A DNA stretch of 64,000 nt from Harmothoe impar (GCA_947462335.1 OX381709.1:39550904-39614903); one strand, 5' to 3'; numbered from the stretch's first letter, positions 39,901-45,834 are shown. Translations and numbers: made by a program. Notes: generated from the letters alone by a model not told the origin.

Positions 39901-42823
39901 TCATGTGGAAATACTTGTCAAAAATCATGTATCCTCTTTGATATGAGTTCAGTAATATGTAAAGACCCTGTGTGCAACTTTTCATGTTTTCTGCCAGAGG
40001 TGCCAAATACCTGCTGAAATTGTTACATATTTACTCTACTACTATGCCCACTGCGTTCTAGGAGGCATGCTTATACTCCATATCGCAAGGTTTCTTACAT
40101 ACTATTGCAAGTTTCAAATCCCACTGTTGCATGTTATATGGCACTGAACCTCTGCATATTGGACTGAATTGACTCTATTTACAAGGATAACATGTTATAT
40201 CTAGGGGGAGTTACTTCACAATAATTTTGGTAACGTTGGTCTTCTACCCTGGGATATCTATTAACATTATCATTTAAACCAATACATTATGTAGAACTAA
40301 TTGTGGGCAGATTATATACATTATTCGTGGACAATGGTCCGTAAATATTGTCTGTGTATCATCAGAAATGGGGAGTAACCCCCCTTACTTTTATATACAA
40401 TGTGTGCATGATGAAATCGCAGAGATTTCCCTGTTAAGCAAGAAAAAATATCTAATTATTTAGATTTTAGTTTGGGCTCAATTCGCAACAGATCTGTTGT
40501 AGTTACATCTGCTTTTTGTAGTTTCATCTGTTGCGATTTAGAGGAAGCCCTCCAAATCGCAACAGATTCTCAAATCGCAGAGATTTTACAGCATAGAACC
40601 CCTTGTGGGTGTTGGCCTTAGGGTGTGGTCATTTTTTAACAACAGGGGGGTGTTGGTGGATTTGGGGGGGGACCAAAAAAATTTGGACCCCTTGAAGGGG
40701 GGGGGACCAAAAAAATTTGGACCCCTCTTGAGGGGGGGACCAAAAAAATTACACCCCTTTTAAGCGAAAAAGCCCGCGCGTTACTATAGCTCAAAGGGGT
40801 CGGCCGCGCTCATTTTCAACCTGCCTAGGGGGGGGGACCAAAATATTTTTGACCCCTCCTGCGGGGGGGACCAAAAAAATCTCAACCCGCTCGCGCGGAA
40901 ATCCACCAACCCCCCCTGTTGTTAAAAAATGACCACTCCCTTATGTTATTCTATTTTATCCAAATTATACAGACAATTTAATGATAGATAGCAAACTATT
41001 CCGTGTCCTATTTGATCTCTCAGCAGTAGGGAGAAAGGGAAATATTCTAATCAAACATAAAGGGCAGATATTTAGCGCCGACACTTGCTATTCATAACAC
41101 TATATGAACAGCAAGAGAAACGCAGTGCTTAGCATGTTCAGACATGTGTCGTCACATGAGGGTTAGAAACACGCATTTGGAGCATTATCAGGGCTTGATT
41201 ACATTAATCTACCTACCTATCACATAATCCACTCAGTTGTATAACAATTACCATCAGATAGTCTGGGAGGGTAAAGGATGAGGTTATACTTACAATAAGA
41301 CTGTATTAGTAGGGTTATTTCCTAATTGTACCATGGATAAGAATTTATTAATTGAATATATTTGGTTAATATATATTTGGTTAATATGGGAATCATGGTC
41401 GAAGGACTAATGATAATCTTGTAGCGAGATAAAGGGAGACAGTTTCGGTTTGAGAATTATTCTTCTTTCTGCAAAGTTTTATATATACAGACAGAGACCG
41501 TTTCATAGTAATAACCTTGATTTGTTTGAATGGGTATATGAGCTGAAATGTAAGTTACTTCTTAATCTTGTAGCGAGATATTAATGATTGTGAAATTGGT
41601 TACAGATGAGTGGTATGATGCGGGTGGCCAAAATAAGCATCATATAATTACATCTCTACATGAACCCTAATTTCTCCTCCAGTGTTCCGGTAAGACGTGC
41701 AGTCGGCGTGGGGTGGGTACCAGTAGCCGGTCCCTCTACTGTGTCCTTGATAATGGTACTACTGCTGCATCAGAGGCCTGTGACAGGACCCTGCGACCTG
41801 AGGACATCCGGGAGTGTCGGCATGACGACTGCACACCCAACTGGCGACCTTCACCCTGGTCCAAAGTGAGACAACTTATATTATGTTTTCTTTTTCTCTA
41901 TCGGCGAAGGCGAAGGGCTCCATAAATAAATCTCGAAGATGAATTCATAATTTGCAGTTACTCTACGGAAAGACCAGAATTGATCTACAGTTTGAACTAT
42001 ACATGTAATTATTCTTTGTTACTTATATAAAAAGTTCTGACACACAAAGCACCTCTCTCATATCTGTAAACTAGGTTATATTAACTAGTATATAGACTCC
42101 CCCTGCTATATTGTCCTTATCTTACCGTTTAACCTTTATTTACAGTGTTCCCGGAGATGTGGGGGTCTGGGTATGAAGAGGAGGACGTTAGGCTGTGTGT
42201 GGGTTAACAATGAGAAGCCGGCAGGACGTCACTGTAAGGGGCTTCCCAAGCCGCCCACTGACCAGGCCTGCCGGGCACCCAACTGTGGGCGTGTTGGTCA
42301 GTTTCGCTCTCTACCTTTTGACAATTTATTGATAATATATTATGAAGATTATTTCGCAAAATAAAAATGTAACAAAAACAACAACCTTTACAACCATAAT
42401 ACTGTGGAAATAGTGGTGAAGCTTTGAGAGCTATTGATATAGTTTATCAGCTAGTTAAACCTACAAAATCGCTTAGATCGTTGTATGTAATGGTACGGTG
42501 TACATAGATATATGCACTTCTATTTCTAAAGCAGCAAACTAGTTCTGAACATAAATACCACTATAATACACTATAATTACTACACCATACATAGAGTGTA
42601 TTGCAGTGTCAATTGATTTAAAAAGATGCATTTAAAGAGCCTTGTACGTATGCACAGGTTCTATCCCCTGAGCTGCTCACGTGAAGCCTTTCCTGACCTG
42701 CTCCTCTTTGATTTTTCAGCATGTGTGGATAAGTCGTCAACGTGTAGTATGATCCCACGACTCAAACTGTGCCATGTATGGTCTCGGGAGTGCTGCTGGT
42801 CCTGCAAACCCCGGGTGGGCTGA
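3387..42823 (+). CDS. ADAMTSL: ADAMTS-like (ADAMTSL) secreted matrix glycoprotein, 18 coding exons
   Basis: Joining 3387-3428, 13071-13235, 15098-15331, 23509-23662, 24921-25050, 27207-27408, 27783-27921, 30008-30653, 31064-31194, 31668-31802, 32310-32439, 32966-33179, 33569-33937, 34273-34531, 34875-35164, 41683-41865, 42146-42296 and 42720-42823 gives one open frame of 1225 codons plus TGA. Every junction is GT/AG and phase-compatible. Domain order is signal peptide (1-22), TSR1, ADAMTS cysteine-rich domain (about 70-180), TSR2-4, linker (356-570), TSR5-8, Ig (about 820-925), TSR9-11 and PLAC (about 1192-1225). There is no metalloprotease domain, so this is an ADAMTS-like protein and not a protease. 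Family members are secreted and work in extracellular matrix and microfibril biology. The TSR-Ig-TSR-PLAC layout is closest to ADAMTSL1/ADAMTSL3; papilin is the alternative, but no Kunitz domain is seen. The spacer domain is missing. The POFUT2 fucosylation consensus CxxS/TCG is intact in TSR2, 5, 8 and 9 only. Confidence 0.9.
3493..3534 (+). CDS. ADAMTSL: Tandem duplicate of the ADAMTSL signal exon, copy 2
   Basis: MPAPHLVTSLLVSM, with one residue changed from copy 1, has the same ACCACCATG context and the same donor (ATG|GTAAGT), phase 0. Used instead of copy 1 it would give the same mature protein. The preceding CTATAG is only a weak acceptor, so use would more likely need an alternative transcription start. 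Confidence 0.4.
3643..3684 (+). CDS. ADAMTSL: Tandem duplicate of the ADAMTSL signal exon, copy 3
   Basis: MPTPHLVTLLLVSM keeps the ACCACCATG context and phase-0 end, but the donor is the weaker GTAATA. A better acceptor than that of copy 2 (TTCAGCAGTTCAG) lies just upstream at about 3621-3633, so it could act as a cassette or alternative first exon. Confidence 0.35.
3768..3809 (+). pseudogene. Decayed fourth copy of the ADAMTSL signal exon
   Basis: The sequence aligns without gaps to copies 1-3 and shares the upstream ACCTTCAGCTGACCACC. The ATG has become ATT and the second codon is now TAG. The final Met codon is lost, although a donor-like GTAAGAG remains. It cannot encode a signal peptide. 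Confidence 0.75.
4249..4317. repeat. Perfect 34-bp inverted repeat with 1-bp loop
   Basis: Arms 4249-4282 and 4284-4317 are perfect reverse complements around a single G. The left arm begins ATCTAAAACTAACACC. It could be a minimal MITE hairpin or a palindromic insertion; there is no coding content. Confidence 0.9.
6868..7084. mobile_element. MITE copy, AGTGGTCATTA-type terminal repeats
   Basis: Left end GAGTGGCCATTAACAGG and right end CTAGATAATGACCACTCCC-like (GTTAGATAATGACCACTCCC) form imperfect terminal inverted repeats (TIRs), each followed inward by a GGTGGATT/AATCCACC block. The same ends recur at 31237-31386 and 40618-40942. It is non-autonomous, with no transposase. Confidence 0.6.
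8067..8939. repeat. Large near-perfect palindrome, two 426-bp arms, 21-bp spacer
   Basis: Arms 8067-8492 and 8514-8939 have equal length and are reverse complements, with one substitution that I could see (CAGCC versus TAGCC in the central segment). Each arm contains its own nested hairpin built from TTGCCAATTG/CAATTGGCAA. The 15-bp word CGCGCGAACCCGGCC occurs inverted at the left end (8071-8085), in the spacer (8499-8513), at the right end (8921-8935) and once more just outside (8945-8959). It is probably a head-to-head pair of one mobile element, and the arms must be very young or homogenised. Confidence 0.93.
9006..9080. repeat. GGACGGAC-type hairpin
   Basis: CGACCGTCCGTCCGCCC on the left pairs with GATGGACGGACGGACAAAA on the right around a T/A-rich middle. 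It shares its core with the cluster at 9563-9886. Confidence 0.6.
9563..9886. repeat. Cluster of (GG)ACGGAC / TGATGGACGGA inverted repeats
   Basis: Three successive hairpins built from TCCGTCCGTCCATTCCGTCC and its reverse complement lie at about 9563-9653, 9736-9785 and 9767-9867, sharing arms. The central GGTCAAAAACTGG-like loop appears in the first and last. There is no coding content. Confidence 0.8.
9952..10024 (-). tRNA. tRNA-Arg (anticodon ACG)
   Basis: Read on the minus strand, the 73-nt sequence folds as a complete cloverleaf. The acceptor stem GGACTTG pairs with CAAGTTC (one G-U), the D arm is GGCGCAATGGATAACGC, the anticodon stem TCCGC/GCGGA encloses loop CTACGGA with anticodon ACG, and the T arm CCAGG/CCTGG encloses TTCGAGT. 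Internal promoter boxes A and B are present. The D and T arms match the standard animal tRNA-Arg(ACG). No intron and no encoded CCA. It lies inside ADAMTSL intron 1 on the opposite strand. Confidence 0.96.
10153..10261. mobile_element. MITE-like element with ~45-bp inverted repeats
   Basis: Left arm GAGACCTTTAGCAAACCACG continues into GTAAAAGCT...CGCAGACGTA. The right arm TACGTCTGCG...AGCTTTTACGTGG ends CTGAAGGTCCC and is its imperfect reverse complement. The loop is about 20 bp. It is probably a short non-autonomous DNA element. Confidence 0.6.
10340..10640. repeat. Clustered inverted motif TGCTGGACTC / GTCTGACAATGCT
   Basis: The words AGTCTGACAATGCTGGACTC and GAGTCCAGCAAAGTCTGACC recur in both orientations about eight times within 300 bp, at irregular spacing. 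They produce many mutually complementary hairpins. Confidence 0.65.
11341..11600. repeat. Dispersed repeat, copy 2
   Basis: Starts TTGACTTTTAAGG, contains GCACTGCCGAGTTATTCACC and GTGCTGCATCCATGCATCAT, and ends CTTTAAAGGGCTAAAG. It belongs with 24-269 and 24594-24750. Confidence 0.55.
12913..12997. repeat. (TA)n microsatellite
   Basis: About 80 bp of nearly pure TA dinucleotides lie 75 bp upstream of exon 2, with one AA interruption near the start. This array is expected to be length-polymorphic. Confidence 0.97.
13071..13235 (+). CDS. ADAMTSL: ADAMTSL exon 2: end of signal peptide and TSR1
   Basis: The acceptor TTTTTTGTCCACAG precedes LWLGVACAQ, then TSR1 beginning GGWTAWSAWSECSRTC. The WTAWSAW motif is a tandem C-mannosylation consensus (WxxW). 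The exon ends at a GT donor after the conserved TCN motif, phase 0. TSR1 has CSRTCD in place of CSRTCG, so the fucosylation consensus is weakened. Confidence 0.92.
13236..15097. other. ADAMTSL intron 2
   Basis: No exon or structured element identified. It includes a C12 run at 13381-13392 that adjoins a short stretch (TTTTTCAATCCTGGATCTG) and several A/T-rich segments. Confidence 0.6.
15098..15331 (+). CDS. ADAMTSL: ADAMTSL exon 3: ADAMTS cysteine-rich domain, first part
   Basis: It begins with PCPQGSVDFRAQQC and includes the family signatures DFRAQQC, YEW, PCSLRC and APKVLDGTRC, ending in a CINGRCR segment. These are hallmark motifs of the cysteine-rich region in ADAMTS and ADAMTSL proteins. 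Length is 234 nt, phase 0 at both ends, donor GTAAGC. Confidence 0.95.
18351..18422 (-). repeat. tRNA-derived SINE head (Glu/Asp-like)
   Basis: On the minus strand an A-box-like TGGTGTAGTGGTCATGG and a B box GGTTCAAATCTCC lie at tRNA spacing, but the anticodon arm does not fold well. It is probably a SINE 5' head or tRNA pseudogene. Confidence 0.5.
18768..18840 (-). repeat. tRNA-derived SINE head
   Basis: On the minus strand CTCTAGCTCAGTCGGTAGAG is a perfect D arm/A box, and GGTTCCAGTCCC is a one-mismatch B box. The T stem does not pair and no convincing anticodon loop forms, so this is SINE-like and not a working tRNA. Another B-box-like GGTTCGAATCCC lies at 18955-18966 on the same strand. 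Confidence 0.55.
19361..19429. repeat. Perfect 28-bp inverted repeat (GTGAAATAACCC motif)
   Basis: Arms 19361-19388 and 19402-19429 are perfect reverse complements with a 13-bp loop. The GTGAAATAACCCTC core also appears at about 19211-19225 in direct orientation, and GTATTTCACGG nearby inverted, so several related hairpins can form across 19140-19430. Confidence 0.85.
19732..20052. repeat. Minisatellite, ~53-bp unit
   Basis: About six degenerate units carry TCTGAGGACTCTTCATGTGT, then CTATTTATAGG and CTATATATAGACC. The last units are shortened and diverged. Related fragments (AATCTATAGACC) lie upstream at 19629-19700. Confidence 0.85.
23509..23662 (+). CDS. ADAMTSL: ADAMTSL exon 4: end of cysteine-rich domain fused directly to TSR2
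   Basis: The exon opens TVGCDG and carries the CGVCGGDGTSC signature that closes the cysteine-rich domain. Only about 15 codons later, in the same exon, comes LFRWVETEAGPCSVSCG, the start of TSR2. In other ADAMTSL proteins the roughly 120-residue spacer lies between these motifs; here it is absent without any intron at the junction. It ends phase 1 at 23662 with donor GTAACT. Confidence 0.93.
24594..24750. mobile_element. MITE-like dispersed repeat, copy 3
   Basis: The ends TTGACCCTTTAAGGACG and CCTAAAGGGTTAA form inverted repeats of about 15 bp. The interior carries GAGTTACTTACCAGGGCTGC and two GCATCATG words shared with copies 1 and 2. It lies in intron 4 of the ADAMTSL gene and carries no coding sequence. 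Confidence 0.6.
24921..25050 (+). CDS. ADAMTSL: ADAMTSL exon 5: remainder of TSR2
   Basis: Acceptor TATTTGGCAG. The exon completes a split Gly codon and encodes ARISVVCKDQRNQQVV and then YC, EC and AC cysteines of TSR2, ending after APACAPV at donor GTAAGT. Length 130 nt, phase 1 to phase 2, identical in size and phase to exon 11. It is too short and too split to stand out as an open frame, and was found by matching phases. Confidence 0.88.
25553..25646. repeat. Near-perfect 46-bp inverted repeat with 2-bp loop
   Basis: The left arm starts TACACACTAAGAAAAGTGAG and the right arm ends TTTTCTGAGTGTGTA; the inner part (GCGTCATTGTCGCTAAAACC) is perfect. A few mismatches are limited to the outer third. 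Confidence 0.88.
26262..26638. mobile_element. MITE with 22-bp terminal inverted repeats
   Basis: The left end CCTTAAAGTGGGTATATCCG and the right end (reverse complement CCTTAAAGTGAGTATATCCG) match at 21 of 22 positions. The 377-bp interior is AT-rich without a transposase. A solo fragment of the end sequence (ATTAAAGTGACTATATTCC) appears at 55719-55737. Confidence 0.8.
27207..27408 (+). CDS. ADAMTSL: ADAMTSL exon 6: TSR3 and start of TSR4
   Basis: Encodes VWITGEWQPCSKPCGGG through CNDHVCPKWYAGSWSP: all of TSR3, then the tryptophan segment of TSR4. It stops just before the first Cys of TSR4, phase 0, donor GTAGGA. TSR3 has CSKPCG, so the fucosylated Ser/Thr is replaced by Pro. Confidence 0.94.
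27783..27921 (+). CDS. ADAMTSL: ADAMTSL exon 7: remainder of TSR4
   Basis: Begins at the first TSR cysteine (CSVTCAKGVQHREVIC) and runs to CDTYVTCMGQK, followed by donor GTGAGC; phase 0 to 1. Its first 16 nt are identical to those of exon 13, consistent with duplication of TSR exons. Confidence 0.93.
27922..30007. other. ADAMTSL intron 7
   Basis: No coding sequence recognised. It contains a degenerate interspersed GATGTTGTCAGGC motif (28568-29065) and a CT-rich microsatellite-like stretch at about 29660-29780. Confidence 0.6.
28568..29065. repeat. Degenerate array of GATGTTGTC(A/G)GGC motifs
   Basis: The motif occurs near 28572, 28675, 28731, 28870, 28953 and, more weakly, 29017 and 29052, all in the same orientation with 55-140 bp between copies. 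The sequence between copies is not obviously repeated. Confidence 0.55.
30008..30653 (+). CDS. ADAMTSL: ADAMTSL exon 8: Ser/Thr/Pro-rich linker
   Basis: A single 646-nt exon encodes about 215 residues with no cysteine. It is acidic at first, then Thr/Pro/Ser-rich (stretches such as TTTPSVTPPSSTTSTAP), then Gly/Lys-rich, and contains an N-glycosylation sequon NTT. It is probably disordered and mucin-like O-glycosylated. It joins TSR4 to TSR5 in the position of the long inter-TSR linker of ADAMTSL1/3. The frame is open across the whole exon, and both junctions complete split codons. Confidence 0.88.
31064..31194 (+). CDS. ADAMTSL: ADAMTSL exon 9: TSR5
   Basis: Encodes FITSEWGVCSATCGYG, with an intact fucosylation consensus CSATCG, and continues to EGDCA before donor GTAGGT. 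Phase 2 to 1. Acceptor GATACCACAG. Confidence 0.92.
31237..31386. mobile_element. MITE copy, AGTGGTCATTA family
   Basis: Left end AGAGAGTGGTCATTATTAAC and right end GTTAATAGATAACGACCACT form imperfect TIRs within ADAMTSL intron 9. The ends match those of the copies at 6868 and 40618. Confidence 0.65.
31668..31802 (+). CDS. ADAMTSL: ADAMTSL exon 10: end of TSR5 and start of TSR6
   Basis: Encodes EECFLRGCE (last cysteines of TSR5) and then YRWRHDSYSPCNVTCLGG (start of TSR6), phase 1 to 1, donor GTAAGG. TSR6 has Asn in place of Ser after the first Cys, and Leu in place of Gly after the second. Confidence 0.9.
32310..32439 (+). CDS. ADAMTSL: ADAMTSL exon 11: remainder of TSR6
   Basis: Encodes VQIPTYKCKDLVSAREV through RCNEIPCPPR, 130 nt, phase 1 to 2, donor GTAAGG. 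It matches exon 5 in length and phase. Confidence 0.92.
32966..33179 (+). CDS. ADAMTSL: ADAMTSL exon 12: TSR7 and start of TSR8
   Basis: Encodes RWRVDQFRPCSALCGGGSRR through LLDCPPSWVVAGEWSQ: a full TSR7 and the WVVAGEW lead of TSR8. Phase 2 to 0, donor GTAGGC. It parallels exon 6. TSR7 lacks the fucosylated Ser/Thr (CSALCG). Confidence 0.95.
33569..33937 (+). CDS. ADAMTSL: ADAMTSL exon 13: TSR8 and first half of the Ig domain
   Basis: CSVTCGEGLSTRLVLC to YSDTCP completes TSR8. After a short linker comes an Ig-like fold with VPGVNVVVRCPARHYNRK (B strand Cys) and LVYWRKNDELLPRRGRIK (the invariant Trp). 369 nt, phase 0 to 0, donor GTAAGT. Confidence 0.95.
34273..34531 (+). CDS. ADAMTSL: ADAMTSL exon 14: second half of the Ig domain and a helical linker
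   Basis: SRHGALHLKRTSSRDTGVYT followed by CVV gives the Ig DxGxYxC motif that pairs with the cysteine in exon 13. The remainder (AQEAERLLQERLNYL and onward) is charged and probably helical. Phase 0 to 1, with a weak donor GTCAGA; the choice is supported because the next exon completes a Gly codon and keeps frame. Confidence 0.9.
34875..35164 (+). CDS. ADAMTSL: ADAMTSL exon 15: TSR9 and start of TSR10
   Basis: YVSGHWSSCSRTCGYRGVQW begins TSR9, which has an intact fucosylation consensus. It closes with GMYTCP and is followed by HWEVGPWLR, the lead of TSR10, at donor GTGAGT; phase 1 to 0. It contains two NxT sequons, NVT in the linker before TSR9 and NIT within TSR9. Confidence 0.93.
35197..35305 (+). 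repeat. GAATAAGCGCCGGG motif cluster
   Basis: Three direct copies (ATAAGTGCCGGGT, GAATAAGCGCCGGGTAG and GAATAAGCGCCGGGAAAG) lie within about 110 bp, starting 33 bp after exon 15. They may be remnants of a repeat element. Confidence 0.45.
35913..35985 (+). repeat. tRNA-derived SINE head
   Basis: TAGCACAGTGGTAGCATGG resembles an A box, and GATGGTTCTCGCCCC resembles a B box, at tRNA-like spacing. A non-tRNA tail follows (AGGAAATTCCTTTGGCC and onward to about 36070). The stems do not form a full cloverleaf. Confidence 0.5.
37486..38211. mobile_element. 726-bp non-autonomous DNA element with ~60-bp TIRs
   Basis: The left end TACACTGAAAACCCCAT is repeated inverted at the right end (GGGTTTTCAGTGTA), and homology runs about 60 bp through GTCGTCA(G)...GACGACTTTAGGG. 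Both ends are flanked by TA, consistent with a TA target-site duplication. Subterminal GTCGTCA/TGACGAC repeats recur in the left half. A C15 run lies at 37756-37770. No transposase frame. Confidence 0.82.
38253..39130. mobile_element. Foldback element with minisatellite arms
   Basis: The left arm (38253-38515) is a degenerate array of CATCTACCCCCTAGGA-type units. The right arm (38811-39130) carries the reverse complement, GGGGTAGATGTCC-type units. Between them lies a nested hairpin of about 50-bp arms (38601-38648 and 38664-38715, beginning TCACTCTCTATCTTTGGC). Long inverted repeats made of short tandem units are the hallmark of foldback (FB/TU-like) elements. Confidence 0.75.
39598..39652 (+). 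repeat. GACACA microsatellite
   Basis: Direct repeats of GACACA with a few interruptions in the last third. Confidence 0.95.
40618..40942. mobile_element. MITE copy, AGTGGTCATT family, G-rich interior
   Basis: TIRs of about 47 bp: left TGTGGTCATTTTTTAACAAC followed by AGGGGGG, right CCCCCCTGTTGTTAAAAAAT followed by GACCACTCCC. The interior has four to five direct copies of GGGGGGACCAAAAAAATTTG-like words. It is the best preserved member of the family at 6868 and 31237; a partial fragment (CCACCACCCCCTGTTAAATA) is at 49962-49981. Confidence 0.82.
41683..41865 (+). CDS. ADAMTSL: ADAMTSL exon 16: TSR10 and start of TSR11
   Basis: Begins CSGKTCSRRGVGTSSRSLYC. The CSGKTC spacing has one extra residue compared with the usual CxxxC of TSRs and lacks the following Gly. 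It ends with NWRPSPWSK, the lead of TSR11, phase 0, donor GTGAGA. It follows a 6.5-kb intron. Confidence 0.93.
42146..42296 (+). CDS. ADAMTSL: ADAMTSL exon 17: remainder of TSR11
   Basis: CSRRCGGLGMKRRTLGC to CRAPNCGRV completes TSR11. The donor is GTCAGT at 42297; using it leaves one base that forms the Ala codon with exon 18. Confidence 0.9.
42720..42823 (+). CDS. ADAMTSL: ADAMTSL exon 18: PLAC domain and stop
   Basis: After acceptor TTTGATTTTTCAG, the frame ACVDKSSTCSMIPRLKLC continues to a CCWSC motif and ends PRVG-TGA. The C-D-...-C-...-LC-...-ECCWSC pattern is the PLAC (protease and lacunin) module that ends papilin, ADAMTSL and several ADAMTS proteins. No AATAAA signal is evident in the first 2 kb after the stop. 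Confidence 0.93.
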
Positions 42824-43882
42824 GCACCTCAACCCTCACACCCACAGTGACAGCTGTGGACATAATGCTGGGAGGTGTGAAATGGTGAACAGGTGTGGAT
42901 AAGCCTTATCATGTGTGATGTCTGATGAAGACACAGAAGGTAGTGGCATAGTTACATGGGTGATGTAGCTGGAAATGGCCAACATGCATACACCGGGTAC
43001 ATGTATACATATGGAATCGTGTGTGGACCTCTATAGGTATGTGCACAGCTTTCTCAAGGGTAGTACAGGAACTTAAAAGAAACAGCCGATGGTTATACGA
43101 AGAGGGTGAGCAAGCATTTGTGGTTCCAGAGAGGATTCTGGATCGAAACTGTCCAGGCTAGGATGTGTATACACAATGAGAACGTCATGTGCAATCGTGT
43201 AACACATTGCCTTTACAAGATTAATTACAATGTGAATAGAGACACATTATGTTCTATGTGAATAAGGGCACATGATATACAATGCAAATATAGAGACAAA
43301 ATGACAACATGCCTTATTTCGGCTAGACATGTGCAATAAGTGGTCCTGTTGGTAACTAAAGATGTATCTTCCTGTGGAAGAACAAATAGACAAGGTGTGT
43401 CTTTTCTAGCCACATGCACCAGTGAAGGCCTCTGTCCCTCTGTCAGTCTCCTACTCCTATACCTGGACACTTTGAGTTATGGATAAGATTACTCTGCACC
43501 TCCAACATCACATGGCAACGTCCTAAACTCAAGAGAGAAGGATAGATCAATGGATCATATATAGCAGAAAGGGCTCACGATTATTGTATCATGTGCCTAT
43601 CTTATGGGATGGTGACAATGTATATCAATACATGCCTGTAAATAGCATCACAAAGTATTATTTAATTCGAACAGTCGTCCATACATGTATACAGGGCATT
43701 CTTGTACATCTGTTGTTAAAGTAGACATAATTATGAAGCAATCAATCTGTCTTCCTGGAGGGCTTCCTTTCTGGGTCGTCATGGAGGTTTGATATAACCT
43801 CCAAATGCTATGTATTTTGTGACATCATCTGCAAAGGACGTTCTCAAAGAGTTGGCATAATTAAATGGACAGGATGATGTGA

Positions 43883-44181
43883 AGGCTGTGTCTCACGACC
43901 TTGAGCCAATGTTTTTGTCTCTGACCGGGTGCCGTCTCTGACCGGACATCACTTTGGGAGTTTAGTTACCTTCTACCAACAGGAGGAGGCTAATTATAAT
44001 TACATAACAACTGCCATAAAGTTTTTACAAATCCTTATATATATGAGTATAGGTTAACAATTAAAAAACACATTCCTCTGACAACAGGTCAGAGACGGCA
44101 CCCGGTCAGAGACGGCACCTGGTCAGAGATGGCACCCAGTCAGAGACAAAAACATTGGCCCAAGGTCGTGAGACACAGCCT
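43883..44181. mobile_element. Foldback-type DNA element, copy 1 (GACCGGGTGCC subrepeats)
   Basis: The ends AGGCTGTGTCTCACGACCTT and its inverse ACACAGCCT bound 299 bp. Inside each end lie tandem 18-bp units of the form GTCTCTGACCGGGTGCC: two on the left, three to four on the right. There is no coding sequence. Confidence 0.85.
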
Positions 44182-45503
44182 GGTATGTACCTAGTGGTGA
44201 AGGTTGGAGCGTCCGTCTGTATACTGCTAGAGTTATGAATGGCTAGGCTGAGCACGAGAGTTATTGTCTTTTTGTTTGCCAGCTGTAGACGTATAACGGT
44301 TCTGATTATTTGCTACAGTTTTACATCTTATCAAATAGAAAGTGCCATTTACGTAATATTATGATACACTTCGTCCCTTAGAATCACAAGCAAGAGTATA
44401 ATATAAGCATGATAAATCATGGATTAGACAATGAGCAAATAATTCACCCCCAGCAGAGCAGAGCTGTTTCACGGATGCAGTATGAATGTATCGTATGCAA
44501 TCAGTATCCGCTATAAACTATTATATTGGCTTATAGCAGGGAGCCATCATGCCAGCATTAGACTATACCAAAGCTATGAAGGGCCCATAATTGTGGATAT
44601 GAAAACTGTTCAAACACAGGATCTCTAATCTCTATAGTGATGGAGTGCATATTTAAGACTGAAAGCAGCGGCCGATGAATAACATAAGTGTTCTGACGAG
44701 GATATATTGTGTGTCCAAGATAAGAAAGGGCTTGGTTCGTTCTTCTATTTATAAGCGTCCATCCTTAATTAGTTGCTATCATCATGTTATAATGCATTTT
44801 ATATCATCAATATGCAAATGTATTCGTTAATTTATGTGCATATGGGGGTTTGTATATTGTTGGTAGGTCAATTAAAGTTGCCCAGTGAGTGATATTTAAT
44901 TGGCGATGGAAAAGCTCTACTTAAACCCCTTTCTGCTTTCCAAGAGTGCCGTCTGAAACAGAAAGGAAACTGGTTAGAAAGGACTGACCACCATACAGCT
45001 CATAGTCGTATAGTCTCGTTGATTTAGACAAATTGTATGCTATACATGGATCCAAAGCAGAAAGGAATACGCATTATTTTGGACATGCGCTGCGCAGCCT
45101 ATGTAAAGTTGTATCAAACTGCATTTTGCACAAACACGATCAGTGGCGAATATGAAGTAAACTTTCTGTTCACAAACCTTTCTATCTCTCTATGACACTT
45201 CATTGGGTATACATATAATTATCGTCTCCTAGTCACGGTAATCTGTCGATTGCTTTTCAATCTGTCACGTCTTTTGCACATATTATTGTAGTATGTGCGT
45301 TTGTAAAATTAGCTACATTAAAGTGTATTTGATCAGCCTTGCATTTGAGTCGTAATTAGTGTTTCTTTAAATGTAAATTGTTTCTGTATACATGTACCAT
45401 GCCCAGAACAATGAATGTGTTATCGTTAAAGAACTTTGATTAATAACCCTTAAGCAACCCCTAAGCTTCTTCATTTAAGGCTATTTAATTGGTACATACA
45501 TAC

Positions 45504-45834
45504 TTAAGGCTGTGTCTCACGAACTTGGGCCAATGTTTTCGTCCCTGACCGAGTGCCAGCTCTGACCGGGTACCAGCTCTGACTGGGTTCCAGCTCTGAC
45601 CGGCCTGAATAAAAACGGGTTATTTAGGGCAGATGATGATAAAAATGGGCAACTAATGACTAGTTTAAAAAGTTATAACATCCATCAACCTTTTCAGCCA
45701 AATTCTATCTACATCTGACCTAAATAACCCGTTTGTATTCAGGCCGGTCAGAGCTGGCACCCGGTCAGAGCTGGCACTCGGTCAGAGCTGGCACCCGGTC
45801 AGAGACGGCCCAAGTTCGTGAGACACAGCCTTAA
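45504..45834. mobile_element. Foldback-type DNA element, copy 2
   Basis: Same family as 43883-44181. It starts TTAAGGCTGTGTCTCACGAA and ends GTGAGACACAGCCTTAA, with three to four GCTCTGACCGGGTNCCA units per arm. TTAA at both ends suggests a TTAA target, as in piggyBac-type elements, but copy 1 does not show it. An extra inner inverted pair (CCTGAATAAAAACGGGTTAT / AACCCGTTTGTATTCAGG) is present. Confidence 0.87.

Larger units (their letters stand above)
35165..41682. other. ADAMTSL intron 15, transposon-rich
   Basis: 6.5 kb with no supported exon. It holds a GAATAAGCGCCGGG cluster, a tRNA-like SINE (35913-35985), a 726-bp TIR element (37486-38211), a foldback element with satellite arms (about 38253-39130), a GACACA microsatellite (39598-39652), an AATCGCAACAGAT inverted-motif cluster (about 40420-40590) and a G-rich MITE (40618-40942). 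Confidence 0.65.
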
